From the NCBI RefSeq assembly GCF_902832885.1, contig NZ_CADFDK010000006.1, positions 1 through 64,000 on the forward strand: a DNA stretch of 64,000 nucleotides, in the 5' to 3' direction. Origin of the DNA: Burkholderia seminalis DSM 23518. GTDB lineage: Bacteria > Pseudomonadota > Gammaproteobacteria > Burkholderiales > Burkholderiaceae. Positions 51,891 to 60,903 of the stretch are shown here, piece by piece. Made by a program: the position numbers and the translations under genes. Each line of letters starts with the position of its first letter. Within the stretch, counting starts at the first letter, position 1. Under the pieces are notes generated by a model. That model saw only the letters and a program-made list of their open reading frames with translations. It searched no databases and was not told the DNA's origin.

Positions 51891-52505
51891 ATGAAAATCC
51901 GAGAATCCGCCCTGGCCGCGCTCGCCGCGGCCGTGCCGCTGCTTGCCGCGGCGAATCCCGCGACTGGCGACGCAACCCTCTCCAAACCGGCCGTCGACAT
52001 CCGTGCGTGGCCCCGCATGGCGTCGCCGGCATTCGGCTGCTACGTCGAAACGACGTTCGGTTACCGCGACAAACGCTTCAATTGCGCGCTCAAGAAGTAC
52101 CGGAACGCGGGCGACGCATGCAAGAACACGAAGGCGTACTACGAAGGCCCGGCGTTCCCCGACCGGCTTGCGGCCAGCGTGCATCCGCTCGCGACGAAGG
52201 TCGACCTGGACTGGGAGCATGGCAACCTGCAAATGGTCACGGTCACGCTGAAGGGAACGTGGAACGAAGCGGAGGTGCGCAAGGCATTCGGGCTGCCGCG
52301 TGCGGAGGGAAGCAAGCTGACCGAGGCGGAACTGCGGTCCCAGCCGGGCAATGTGATGGATACGAGCGTCCAGTATCCGTCGGCCGCGCTCGATGAACGC
52401 CTCGCGAAGCGGCCGAGCAACCCTGCACGCGGCACGACGGCCGTGATGCTCAATGGATTCGACCACATGGGCGCCGGCGACGCCGATTGCAGTGGCGGCG
52501 AGTAA
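51891..52505 (+). CDS. Secreted hypothetical protein
   Basis: The 204-residue protein has a short signal peptide (SALAALAAAVPLLAAA) and a mature part with four Cys (FGCYVETTFGYRDKRFNCAL; DACKNTKAYYEGPAFP; ADCSGGE at the end). It is likely periplasmic or exported with disulfides. No family was recognised. It is divergent from the IclR gene, shares the promoter region with the operator core, and could belong to that regulon. Confidence 0.6.
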   Translation: MKIRESALAALAAAVPLLAAANPATGDATLSKPAVDIRAWPRMASPAFGCYVETTFGYRDKRFNCALKKYRNAGDACKNTKAYYEGPAFPDRLAASVHPLATKVDLDWEHGNLQMVTVTLKGTWNEAEVRKAFGLPRAEGSKLTEAELRSQPGNVMDTSVQYPSAALDERLAKRPSNPARGTTAVMLNGFDHMGAGDADCSGGE

Positions 52506-52597
52506 CGCGGGAAGGGGGCCTGGCAGAGGCCGGCGGCCGGTCAAAGCCGCCAGGTGAACGCGGCGCCCGAATCGCGCGCGCCGCGTGCTTCAGCGCG

Positions 52598-53899
52598 TTA
52601 CTCGCTGCTTGTCCACTCGACGTTCGCGCCGACCGACCGCAGGTTCTCGACGAAATGCGGATGCGCGCGGCGAATCGGCAGCGCGTTCATGATTTCCGAG
52701 CGGCCTTCGATGCTCGCGGCGACCATCAGCAGCGCGATCGCGACGCGGATGATGTACGGGCTCTCGACGCGTGCCGGCGTCAGTTGCAGCCCGCCGAACG
52801 TGATCAGCCGGTGCGGATCCGACAGCAGCACGTGCGCGCCGAACTTCGACAACTCGCCGGACCAGCCGAGCGCGCCGTCGTAGACCTTGTTCCAGAACAT
52901 CGCGCTGCCTTCCGCCCGCACGCCGAGTGCGATGAAGATCGGCAGCAGGTCGACCGGCAGGTACGGCCACGGCGCGGCTTCGACCTTGGTCAGGATGTTC
53001 TGCGTGAACGGCCGGCGCACGCGCAGCGGGCCGTCGCGTTCCGCGCGCGACCAGCCGTCGCGGTGCGTGACGTTGACGCCGAACTTCGCGAACGTGCGAT
53101 CGATCAGCGGGAAATGCTCGGGCGACGAGTTGCGCACCGTGATGTCGCCGCCGGTGATCGCGCCGAGCGCGAGGAACGTCGCGATCTCGTGGAAATCCTC
53201 GGCGAAGCGGAACTCGCCGCCGCCGAGCTTGCCGCCGCCCGTCACGCACAGCCGCGACGTGCCGATGCCCTCGATCGTGACGCCGATCATCGCGAGGAAC
53301 TGGCAGAACTCCTGCACGTGCGGCTCGGACGCCGCGTTCATCAGCGTCGACGTGCCGCTCGCGGCCGTCGCGCACAGCGCGAAGTTCTCGGTGGTCGTCA
53401 CCGACGCGTAGTCGAACCAGTGATCGTTGGCCGTCAGCGGGCCGTCGGTGCGAACGATCAGCGAATCGGGCGTGCGCTCGATGTGCGCGCCGAAGCGCTC
53501 GAATACCTCGACGTGCGGGTCGATCTCGCGCACGCCGAGCGTGCAGCCCTTCACGTCGTTCTCGAGGCGCGCGACGCCGAAGCGCGCGAGCAGCGGCGGA
53601 ATCAGCATGATCGACGAGCGCATCGCCTCGGGCAGCCGGTGGACGGCCGGATCGAACCTGGTGTTGCGATGGTGGAGTTCGAGCAGGCCGGTCGTGAAGT
53701 CGACCGACACGTCGCTGCCGAGCGTGCGGAAGATGTCGAGGATCTTGCGCACGTCGGTGATGTCCGGCACGCCGACGAGGCGCAACGGCTGATCGGTCAA
53801 CAGGGTGGCGCACAGAATCGGCAGGACGGCGTTCTTGTTCGCGGACGGCTTGATGTCCCCGCGCAGCGGAGTGCCGCCGTGGACGATGAGATTCGACAT
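52598..53899 (-). CDS. murA: MurA-like enolpyruvyl transferase (paralogue)
   Basis: The 433-residue protein is an EPSP/MurA-fold enolpyruvyl transferase: SANKNAVLPILCATLLTD near the start, the loop KGCTLGVREIDPH with the PEP-binding Cys, and TTTENFALCATAASGTSTLM. MurA transfers enolpyruvate from PEP to UDP-GlcNAc, the first committed step of murein building. Sequence differs clearly from standard MurA (for example VREID in place of ARPVD after the Cys), so this is taken as a secondary paralogue of the housekeeping enzyme. It lies among aromatic-metabolism genes, with no cell-wall genes nearby; another sugar-nucleotide substrate is possible. Confidence 0.75.
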   Translation of the reverse strand: MSNLIVHGGTPLRGDIKPSANKNAVLPILCATLLTDQPLRLVGVPDITDVRKILDIFRTLGSDVSVDFTTGLLELHHRNTRFDPAVHRLPEAMRSSIMLIPPLLARFGVARLENDVKGCTLGVREIDPHVEVFERFGAHIERTPDSLIVRTDGPLTANDHWFDYASVTTTENFALCATAASGTSTLMNAASEPHVQEFCQFLAMIGVTIEGIGTSRLCVTGGGKLGGGEFRFAEDFHEIATFLALGAITGGDITVRNSSPEHFPLIDRTFAKFGVNVTHRDGWSRAERDGPLRVRRPFTQNILTKVEAAPWPYLPVDLLPIFIALGVRAEGSAMFWNKVYDGALGWSGELSKFGAHVLLSDPHRLITFGGLQLTPARVESPYIIRVAIALLMVAASIEGRSEIMNALPIRRAHPHFVENLRSVGANVEWTSSE

Positions 53900-54101
53900 G
53901 ATATGGGGGCGTATCGGTGACTGACGTAGGCCCATATGATGCCATTGGTCGGCCGGTGGCGTGGAATGTTCAGAGGGGAAAAGGGGGAATCGGGCGCGCG
54001 ATTGACGGTGTTTGACGTTGGCCCGCGATACGGCGGTCGATTGCCCGCCGACGCACGAAAAATGGCCGGCAGCGAGTCGGGCCGGCCACGCACTCATTCC
54101 C

Positions 54102-55409
54102 TCACCCCGCCGCGCGCATTCGCGCGGCGACCACCAGCGAGATCAGGCAGCCCACCGCGAGATAGCCTGCGACCAGGTGCCACGAACCGCCGGCCAGGCT
54201 GACGAGGCCGACCGCGATGAACGGCGTGAACCCGCCGCCGACGACGCTCGCGAACTGGTAGCCGACACCCGCGCCGCTATAGCGGTACTCGGCGCCGAAC
54301 AACTCGGTGAACAGCGGCTGCTGGACGCTTACGACCATGTCGTGCGCGGCGTTCGCCAACAGGATCGAGAAGATCACGATCCAGGCGATCGACCGCGCCT
54401 CCAGCGCGACGAAGAACGGCACCGCGGACGCGAGCCCGATCAGCGCGCCGATCAGGTAGATCCGGCGCAGGCCGTAACGGTCCGCCAGCCACGCGAAGCA
54501 CGGGATCGTCACGCAGCTCACCGCGCCGACCAGCAGGCCGATGTTCAGGAACAGGTCGCGCGACATGCCGAGGTTCGTCGTCGAATAGCTGAGCGCGAAC
54601 GCGGTGACGATATACATCGTGAACAGTTCGGCGAGCCGCAGCGCGATGATCAGCAGGAACGCCTTCGGATGGCGCGTCAGTGCTTCCAGCACCGGCAGGC
54701 GAAGCTTGCGATTGCCGTGCTCGACCTTCTCGACGAACTCCTGCGACTCGTCCATGTTCTTGCGGACCCACAGCCCGATCAGCACCAGCACGATGCTGAA
54801 CACGAACGGCAGGCGCCAGCCCCACGACTTGAACGCGGCCTCGCCGAGCGTATGACTCAGGATCGACACGATGCCCGTTGCCAGCACGAGGCCGACACCG
54901 TAGCCGACCTGCACGCCGCTGCTGTAGAACGCCTTCTTTTGCTTGGGCGCGCTCTCGACGGCCATCAGCGCCGCGCCACCCCATTCGCCGCCGACCGCGA
55001 AACCCTGGATCGCGCGCATCAGCACCAGCAGCACGGGCGCCCACCAGCCGATCGTCGCGAATGTCGGCAGCAGGCCGATCGCGACCGTCGACAGCCCCAT
55101 CAGCATCACGGTCAGCACCAGCATCCGCTTGCGCCCGAGCCGGTCGCCGTAGTGACCGAACACGACGCCGCCGAGCGGCCGGAACAGGAAGCCGACGCCG
55201 AACGTCGCAAACGCCGCGAGCGTGCCCATCGTCGGACTGACTTTCGGGAAGAACTCGGAATTGAATACCAGCGCGGCGACGATCCCGTACAGCAGGAAGT
55301 CGTACCAGTCGACGACGGCGCCGACGAAGCTGCCGATCGCGGCCTTGCGGGCCTGGTTGCGGGCTCGGGCGCCGGCCGCGGCGTCGAGGGTGTCGAAGGT
55401 TGGGGTCAT
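54102..55409 (-). CDS. MHS-family MFS transporter (ShiA/KgtP-like)
   Basis: The 435-residue transporter has twelve predicted helices and the metabolite:H+ symporter pattern: GSFVGAVVDWYDFLLYGIVA, FRPLGGVVFGHYGDRLGRKR, GFAVGGEWGGAALMAVE and WRLPFVFSIVLVL. Members import shikimate, 2-oxoglutarate, aromatic acids or osmolytes. The gene is divergent from the 4-hydroxyphenylpyruvate dioxygenase gene across a region with two PcaR-like operator copies, which suggests an aromatic or related organic acid as substrate. GGAG lies ahead of ATG 55409. Confidence 0.85.
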   Translation of the reverse strand: MTPTFDTLDAAAGARARNQARKAAIGSFVGAVVDWYDFLLYGIVAALVFNSEFFPKVSPTMGTLAAFATFGVGFLFRPLGGVVFGHYGDRLGRKRMLVLTVMLMGLSTVAIGLLPTFATIGWWAPVLLVLMRAIQGFAVGGEWGGAALMAVESAPKQKKAFYSSGVQVGYGVGLVLATGIVSILSHTLGEAAFKSWGWRLPFVFSIVLVLIGLWVRKNMDESQEFVEKVEHGNRKLRLPVLEALTRHPKAFLLIIALRLAELFTMYIVTAFALSYSTTNLGMSRDLFLNIGLLVGAVSCVTIPCFAWLADRYGLRRIYLIGALIGLASAVPFFVALEARSIAWIVIFSILLANAAHDMVVSVQQPLFTELFGAEYRYSGAGVGYQFASVVGGGFTPFIAVGLVSLAGGSWHLVAGYLAVGCLISLVVAARMRAAG

Positions 55410-55765
55410 GGCGGTGTCTCCTGGCACGGCGCATCGTGGAATCGTGGCGGCGCCGCGTTCAATGCTGCATTGAAGTCGATGGGTGAACGGAGAATAGGGT
55501 GCGCGCCGCATGGCGGCAATTGGCCAAACGGACGAAATGCGCGATTATCGTTCAAATTCGTGCGATTATCGAACGCTTTTCGGGTTTGCACTAGGCGTCG
55601 TGACGATATCCCGTTCGGCCAGGGTGTGCCGTCGTGAACGATCTGGTTAAAATCTGCAGCATCGACAATTCGCCCGTTCGGCGCGGATGCGTGGTCCACC
55701 ATCAGCCGCGCACGCCGCACGCGACGGGCGCCATCCCCATCGACCGCATGCCCCCGGAGACTGGA
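55410..55765. promoter_or_regulatory. Divergent promoter with two IclR-type operator copies
   Basis: GCGCGATTATCGTTC (55539-55553) and GTGCGATTATCGAAC (55560-55574) repeat with 21-bp spacing, two helical turns. The second is the exact complement of the PcaR operator GTTCGATAATCGCAC as I recall it from Pseudomonas. No gene is seen in this stretch. Confidence 0.6.
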
Positions 55766-56893
55766 ATGCCCGGCAATTCCCACCCCCTGCCCAGCGATAC
55801 GCCGCCCGTTGCCGATCCGGCCGCCAATCCGCTCGGAATGGCCGGCCTCGAATTCGTCGAATTCGCTGCGCCCGTGCCGGAGGCGCTCGCGCAGCGCTTC
55901 GAGCAGCTCGGGTTCAAGGCGATTGCACGCCACGTCAGCAAGAACGTCACGCTGTACCGGCAGGGGCAGATGCACTTCCTGATCAATGCCGAGCCCGATT
56001 CGTTCGCCGCGCGCTATGCGGAGGAATACGGGATGGGCGTCTGCGCGATCGGGTTGCGGGTGGCGAGCGCCCGGCGCGCGTTCGAACGCGCGATCGAGCT
56101 CGGCGCGTGGGCGTTCGAGGGTGAAAAGGTCGGCGTGGGCGAGCTGAAGATCCCGGCGATCCAGGGCATCGGCGATTCGCACCTGTATTTCGTCGACCGC
56201 TGGCGCGGGCGGGGCGGCCAGCGCGGCGGCGTCGGCGACATCTCGATCTTCGACATCGATTTCCGGCCGATCGACATCGCCACCGCGCACACCGATCTCG
56301 ACTGCGTCGGCGTCGGCCTGCAGCAGGTCGACCACTTCACGCAAACCGTCGGCGCCGGGCGCATGCGGGAGTGGCTGGATTTCTACCATGACCTGCTGCA
56401 TTTTCGCGAGATCCACGAAATCGATGCCCACTGGCATGTGTCCGAGGAATCGCGTGTGATGGTGTCGCCGTGCGGCGCGGTGCGGATTCCGGTCTACGAG
56501 GAAGGCACGCGGCGCACCGAGCTGATGCACGCGTATCTGCCCGATCATCCGGGTGAGGGCGTGCAGCACGTCGCGCTGGCCACCGACGACATCCTGTCGT
56601 GCGTCGATGCGCTGCGTGCGAACGGCGTCGAATTCATCGAGCCGCCCGCGCGCTATTACGACGACGTCGATGCGCGGCTGCCGGGGCACGGCGTCGATCT
56701 CGATGCGCTGCGCCGCCGTGCGGTGCTGGTCGACGGCGAGATCGGCAGCGACGGCGTGCCGAAGCTGTTCTTCCAGACCTTCGTGAAGCGCCGGCCCGGC
56801 GAGATTTTCTTCGAGATCGTGCAGCGCCAGGGGCACCACGGGTTCGGCGAAGGAAACCTCGCGGCGCTCGCCCGCGCGCGCGCCGCCGGCTGA
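55766..56893 (+). CDS. hpd: 4-hydroxyphenylpyruvate dioxygenase
   Basis: The 375-residue protein is a vicinal-oxygen-chelate enzyme of the HPPD family: GLEFVEFAAP, HVSKNVTLYRQGQMHFLIN and IGDSHLYFVDRW in the N-terminal half. The iron ligands are the His of VDHFTQTV, the His of GVQHVALAT and the Glu of GEIFFEIVQR. It turns 4-hydroxyphenylpyruvate into homogentisate in tyrosine breakdown. It has no fused dehydroshikimate-dehydratase domain, so it is not QuiC. ATG 55766 with GGAG 6 bp upstream was preferred over ATG 55748. TyrB near 10 kb could supply its substrate. Confidence 0.88.
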   Translation: MPGNSHPLPSDTPPVADPAANPLGMAGLEFVEFAAPVPEALAQRFEQLGFKAIARHVSKNVTLYRQGQMHFLINAEPDSFAARYAEEYGMGVCAIGLRVASARRAFERAIELGAWAFEGEKVGVGELKIPAIQGIGDSHLYFVDRWRGRGGQRGGVGDISIFDIDFRPIDIATAHTDLDCVGVGLQQVDHFTQTVGAGRMREWLDFYHDLLHFREIHEIDAHWHVSEESRVMVSPCGAVRIPVYEEGTRRTELMHAYLPDHPGEGVQHVALATDDILSCVDALRANGVEFIEPPARYYDDVDARLPGHGVDLDALRRRAVLVDGEIGSDGVPKLFFQTFVKRRPGEIFFEIVQRQGHHGFGEGNLAALARARAAG

Positions 56894-57078
56894 GCGGTCA
56901 GGCGCCGGAGCACACGGCGCGCACGCACCCGCGCGCGATCTTTTCGAAGGCGGGTGTCACGCGGCAGGCAACGCTCATGCGGATTCCGCTCGGAAGTGCG
57001 GTGCCGCTCGGGGAAGTGGCCGGGCTATCGGCATCGGGCGAGGGGTCGTGAATTGCGCGGTGGCGACGGCCTTCTGCA

Positions 57079-57108
57079 AAAGAGGCTCGCACCGTGCGAG
57101 CCTCTTCT
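57079..57108. terminator. Bidirectional terminator between hpd and the CDF gene
   Basis: An 11-bp perfect stem AGAGGCTCGCA/TGCGAGCCTCT (57081-57105) with a 3-nt loop is flanked by A- and T-rich ends. It can end the leftward CDF transcript (CCTCTTTT) and, more weakly, the rightward hpd transcript. Confidence 0.75.
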
Positions 57109-57156
57109 TCATGCCGTGCCGCCGAGGGCATGTATCGGACGTTCACCCCGCCGCGT

Positions 57157-57822
57157 TCACGATCCGCGCGTCGATCGATTCGCCCACCCGGCGAGCGCCG
57201 GCCATTGCGCGCAGCCGCGCCGGACGAACCCGGCGCCCGTGCGGATCACGAGCGCGCCGATCGCGAGCGCGGCCACGTCGTCAAGGCGGGCGAAGCCGAC
57301 CAGCGCCGCGCTCATCGCGAGCGCCGCCAGCAACGACGACAGCGCATCGGTACGCACATGCCAGCCGGTTGCCTCGAGCAGCGCGGAACCGGTCTCGCGC
57401 GCCTTGCGCAGCATCCAGTGCGACAACGCGGCCTTGCCGACGAGCGTGACGGCAACGAGCGCGAGCGTCGCCGCACCCGGCTGCACGACGGGCGGCGCAT
57501 CGAACCGGTTCATCGCCTGCCAGATCATCTGCGCGCCGGTCGCGACGAGCAGCGCGCCGAGGCCCGCGAGCGCGAGCGGTTCGTAGGTCGGACGCCGCTC
57601 CGGCGGCAGGCGTGCGTCGAGCCGGCATGCGACGAGGATCAGCGCATCGGCCGCGAGGTCGATCGCGGCATGCGCGACATCCGCGAGCAGCCCCGACGAA
57701 TGCGCGGACCACGCCGCGGCCGTCTCGGCGGCGAGCAGCATCAGGTTGATCGCGAGGCTGACGGCGAGGGCGCGCGACGTGGCCGCATAAAGGTGGGGCG
57801 TGGCGCGAGACGTGCGCTGCAT
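57157..57822 (-). CDS. Short CDF-family cation efflux protein
   Basis: The 221-residue protein has five to six membrane helices of the cation diffusion facilitator fold. Helix 2 has SGLLADVAHAAIDLAADALI and helix 5 starts HVRTDALSSLLAAL, with the His-x3-Asp and Asp metal ligands. The usual cytosolic C-terminal domain of about 80-90 residues is missing, the normal length being near 300. Short CDF forms exist, so this may be a natural variant. Likely exports Zn, Fe, Mn or Co; the metal cannot be told. Confidence 0.75.
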   Translation of the reverse strand: MQRTSRATPHLYAATSRALAVSLAINLMLLAAETAAAWSAHSSGLLADVAHAAIDLAADALILVACRLDARLPPERRPTYEPLALAGLGALLVATGAQMIWQAMNRFDAPPVVQPGAATLALVAVTLVGKAALSHWMLRKARETGSALLEATGWHVRTDALSSLLAALAMSAALVGFARLDDVAALAIGALVIRTGAGFVRRGCAQWPALAGWANRSTRGS

Positions 57823-58194
57823 GGCGGATTCGTCTGTCGATAGCGTGGGTCAGCCCCGAACGCTACCGGTCGACGGTGGCAGATCCATGACAGTCGATGC
57901 GGCATCACCGGTCTGCACTGCGCGTGCATCGGCCGGGTTCCGCGATCTTCGGTTTTTCAGTTGACACCGCAAGGCAGGGCGGCCGGCTTTCCAGCGCAGC
58001 TGTAGCAGCGTGTTTGCCATGCAGCCTGGGCAAGGCGAAAGCGGGGCAGTCGATCATGTGCCGCGATATCGAACAGGAGAGCGACGCCAATTGAATTCAA
58101 CATTATAGAAATAATGTCAAATTAAAGTCCGTAATTGATTGGATATTTAACGGTTTACGTTATATTTTTTACAAAATTCCCGACGAACACCGCC
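57823..58194 (+). promoter_or_regulatory. Gene-free region with AT-rich dyads before the KfrA-like gene
   Basis: The right-hand 110 bp are strikingly AT-rich. They hold the palindrome TTGAATTCAA (58091-58100), the dyad ACATTAT-agaa-ATAATGT (58100-58117) and TAACG-N5-CGTTA (58148-58162). A possible promoter is TTGATT (58135-58140) with GTTATA 18 bp on. KfrA proteins bind such inverted repeats in their own promoters. Confidence 0.55.
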
Positions 58195-59214
58195 ATGTCC
58201 GACCTCGCTGCCGACGAACCACGCCTGACCGCCGAAATCGAGCGCCTCAAGGCCGACTTCCCGAAAACCCGCGAGCTCTACCGCGAAGCCTGCGCGCTGC
58301 TGTTCTTCCGCTTCGGCATCACGCCTACGGCAAACCGCCTGTATCAGCTCGTCCGCAAGGGCAGCATGAGCACGCCGACGGCCGTCCTCGGCGAGTTCTG
58401 GGCCGAGCTGCGGGAGAAGAGCCGCGTGCGCATCGAGCATCCCGATTTGCCGGCCGATCTGCAGGCGGCAGCCGGCGAGCTGGTCGCCGCACTCTGGAGC
58501 CGGTCGAGCACCGATGCCGCTGCCGCGCTCGATGCGCTGCGCGCGGAAGTCGAAGCAGAGCGCGCCGCGGCGAAAGCGGAGGTCACGACGCGGCAGGCCG
58601 AGCTGGCCCGCACCGAAACCGCGCTGGAGCAACGCACGGCTGCGTTGCTGGCTGCGCAGGTACGCATTCAGGAACTGGAGCAGGCGAGGGCGGCCGACGA
58701 AGCCTCGCGGCAAGCGCTGCAAGCGGATATCGAACGCCTGAAGGCCGACAACACGGAAGCCGACCGCGCACTCGCGCAGGCACGTGCGGATTTCACGACC
58801 CAGCTCGACCGGTTGCGCGACGACGCGGGCCGCGCCGAGGAACGCCTGCGCGCGTCGGAAAAACGGGCGCTTCAGGAGATCGATCGCGAGCGGCTCGCGG
58901 CCGCGCGATTGCAAAAGGAACTCGACGCGACCGCATCGCGCATGGAGCAACGCGATGCGCGGCACCGAAAGGACATCGCCGACCTGCAGACGCAACTCGG
59001 CGACGCGCTGCATCGTTGCGGCGTGCTTCAGGGGCAACTCGACGGCGCGCAGGCGACCGATGCGGCACGCGTCAAGGAACTGGATACGTTGCGGCGCGAG
59101 ATGGCGGTACTCGCCCGCCGGGCGCCGCTGCGCGGCGTCAAGACGGCACCTGCCGCGCAGCGGGAAGAGCGGAAGGCCCGCACGAGAAAGCGCACCGGCG
59201 AAGCGGCGGGTTGA
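58195..59214 (+). CDS. KfrA-like DNA-binding coiled-coil protein
   Basis: The 339-residue protein has an N-terminal KfrA_N-type DNA-binding domain (about 1-110; LYREACALLFFRFGITPTANRL is shortened here to its core FGITPTANRLYQLVRKG) and a long alpha-helical coiled coil (about 112-305) rich in Ala, Glu, Arg and Gln. A basic tail follows (ERKARTRKRTG). KfrA of IncP plasmids is an autorepressor that also aids stable inheritance by forming a DNA-linked scaffold. A chromosomal copy is unusual but known in beta-proteobacteria. Dyads upstream fit self-repression. ATG 58195 follows the AT-rich promoter. Confidence 0.8.
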   Translation: MSDLAADEPRLTAEIERLKADFPKTRELYREACALLFFRFGITPTANRLYQLVRKGSMSTPTAVLGEFWAELREKSRVRIEHPDLPADLQAAAGELVAALWSRSSTDAAAALDALRAEVEAERAAAKAEVTTRQAELARTETALEQRTAALLAAQVRIQELEQARAADEASRQALQADIERLKADNTEADRALAQARADFTTQLDRLRDDAGRAEERLRASEKRALQEIDRERLAAARLQKELDATASRMEQRDARHRKDIADLQTQLGDALHRCGVLQGQLDGAQATDAARVKELDTLRREMAVLARRAPLRGVKTAPAAQREERKARTRKRTGEAAG

Positions 59215-59331
59215 CCGCCTATCCGCAAGCATGTGCCGACCGATGTCGACGCACGCCTCGAGCGCCGGCCGGCAGCCGCCCCGACGCAACGCAACGCATT
59301 CGAACGCGAAACAGCTCGCTCCCGACTCCGC

Positions 59332-60903
59332 TCAACTCGTCACATACCGAGACGGCAACGGCGGCGCATCGGCAGGAATCGTCACGAGCGACGTATTCAG
59401 CCAGCCCTGCGGCGTACCGTTCGACTGCGCATAGGCGCCGACGTACGGCATCATCCGCGTCGTCTGGTAGACCTGCGGCGTCCAGCCGGCCGGCGCGAGG
59501 AAGATCGACGTCGCGCGCTTCTCGCTGTACGCGGACGCGCCGTACGTCGAGATGTTCCACAGCGTCTGCTGATACGTCGCGTAGTCGGCGTTGTGACGCG
59601 AGCCGCCGGCCTGCCATCCTTCGAGCTGGATGAACGTGTTGTACGTACCGGCACCCGCGAGCAGGTTGTTCACGGTGCGCCCGTACAGGAACGACAGGAT
59701 CAGCCCGCAGTTCACCGGCGCGAAATCGTTGCCGACGCTCAGGTAGTAACGGCCCGTCGTGTTCACGACCGACGCATAGTGCGAATTGCCGATATCCGTC
59801 GACGTCGTCAGCCCGCTCGCGCCCATGAAGCTGTCGAACGCCTGCATCGTGACGCCCGCCGGCAGATCGCTCGTCGCACTGATCGCGACGAGGTGCGAAC
59901 CGGCCGCCAGCAGTGTCAGGAACGCGGACAACGTCGCCGCGACCCAGTTGCCCTGCGCGTCGACGAACGGAAACGCGCGATAGCCCGTCAGCGAGAAAAC
60001 CGCCGGATCCGTGCCGGCCTGCCACGCGATCTGCGGCACCCACATCGTCAGCGGGCCGGCGTTCGATGCGCTCGACACGTACTGCTTCAGCGCATCGACG
60101 AGCTGTGCATCGGCGCCGGGCAGCACGGTGTACGACGCGCCTTTCTGCCAGCGCTGCACCCATTGCGCGACGAAGCCCGCGAGCTGGCCGCCGGTGAAGT
60201 CGGCAGGCGGCACATAGCCGAGCGGCCCGGTGCCCTGGTACGCAGACTGGATGGCCGCGGCTGTGCGCACGCTGCTGCCGAACATGCTGTTCGCGAAATC
60301 CTGGCAGTTGTTGGACGGCGGCGTCGCGAGTTGCGCGAGCGGGACGACCCATGCGCCGTTCGCGGTCGCGACGCCCCGATACAAGGTGAGATTCGCGACC
60401 GAGTCGTGGCCGGGAAACGTCGCGGCGTCGGCGCCCGACACGTAGCCGGCCGACGGCGTGACGCCTACGGTGGTCGGCTGCGAGCCGAACGGATGCGTAT
60501 AAGCAATCGCGAACGACGCGTCGCCGCCGGCGAGGCTGAACGACCCCGTGCAATCGCCCCAGCTGTTCGATGCGCGGGCGGCCGTCGATTGCCCGGTTGC
60601 GACCAACGCTTGCGATGCCTGCGGCGCCGAGCCGCTCTGGCTCGCCGCATTGCCGAACGCGAGCGACGTCGACGGGATCGCATTGGTGACGTTGATCGTG
60701 ATCGAGCGGTCGGCGATGCCGTAGCTGCGCGCGGCCGGATTCGCGCCGCCGGTCGCGGCCAACGACGACGCGGATGTCGTGTTGCCGTCGCCGCCGCAAG
60801 CGGCCAGCGTGCCGACGAGCGGCGACAGGGTCAGCGCGGCGCCGCGCTGGATGAAGCGCCGGCGGTTCGGCGCGGGCGGGCGAGCGGGTTTCGAGGCGGT
60901 CAT
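59332..60903 (-). CDS. Secreted lipoprotein-like protein of unknown family
   Basis: The 523-residue protein has a signal with twin-Arg (NRRRFIQRG) and a lipobox-like LAAC before GGDGN, so it could leave by the Tat route and be lipidated. The N-terminal half (about 50-170; RSITINVTNAIPSTSLAFGN; SNSWGDCTGSFSLAGG; AIAYTHPFGSQ) looks like a beta-sandwich with some similarity in pattern to aegerolysin/ET79-type proteins. The C-terminal half (about 180-520) has no recognised family; segments FVDAQGNWVAATLSAFLTLL and LILSFLYGRTVNNLL suggest alternating beta and helical parts. Function unknown. Confidence 0.65.
   Translation of the reverse strand: MTASKPARPPAPNRRRFIQRGAALTLSPLVGTLAACGGDGNTTSASSLAATGGANPAARSYGIADRSITINVTNAIPSTSLAFGNAASQSGSAPQASQALVATGQSTAARASNSWGDCTGSFSLAGGDASFAIAYTHPFGSQPTTVGVTPSAGYVSGADAATFPGHDSVANLTLYRGVATANGAWVVPLAQLATPPSNNCQDFANSMFGSSVRTAAAIQSAYQGTGPLGYVPPADFTGGQLAGFVAQWVQRWQKGASYTVLPGADAQLVDALKQYVSSASNAGPLTMWVPQIAWQAGTDPAVFSLTGYRAFPFVDAQGNWVAATLSAFLTLLAAGSHLVAISATSDLPAGVTMQAFDSFMGASGLTTSTDIGNSHYASVVNTTGRYYLSVGNDFAPVNCGLILSFLYGRTVNNLLAGAGTYNTFIQLEGWQAGGSRHNADYATYQQTLWNISTYGASAYSEKRATSIFLAPAGWTPQVYQTTRMMPYVGAYAQSNGTPQGWLNTSLVTIPADAPPLPSRYVTS

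Noticed and set aside
55766-56893. QuiC-type 3-dehydroshikimate dehydratase, suggested by the nearby ShiA-like transporter
   Set aside because: The protein has only the dioxygenase part (375 residues) with all three iron ligands; the N-terminal dehydratase domain of QuiC is missing.
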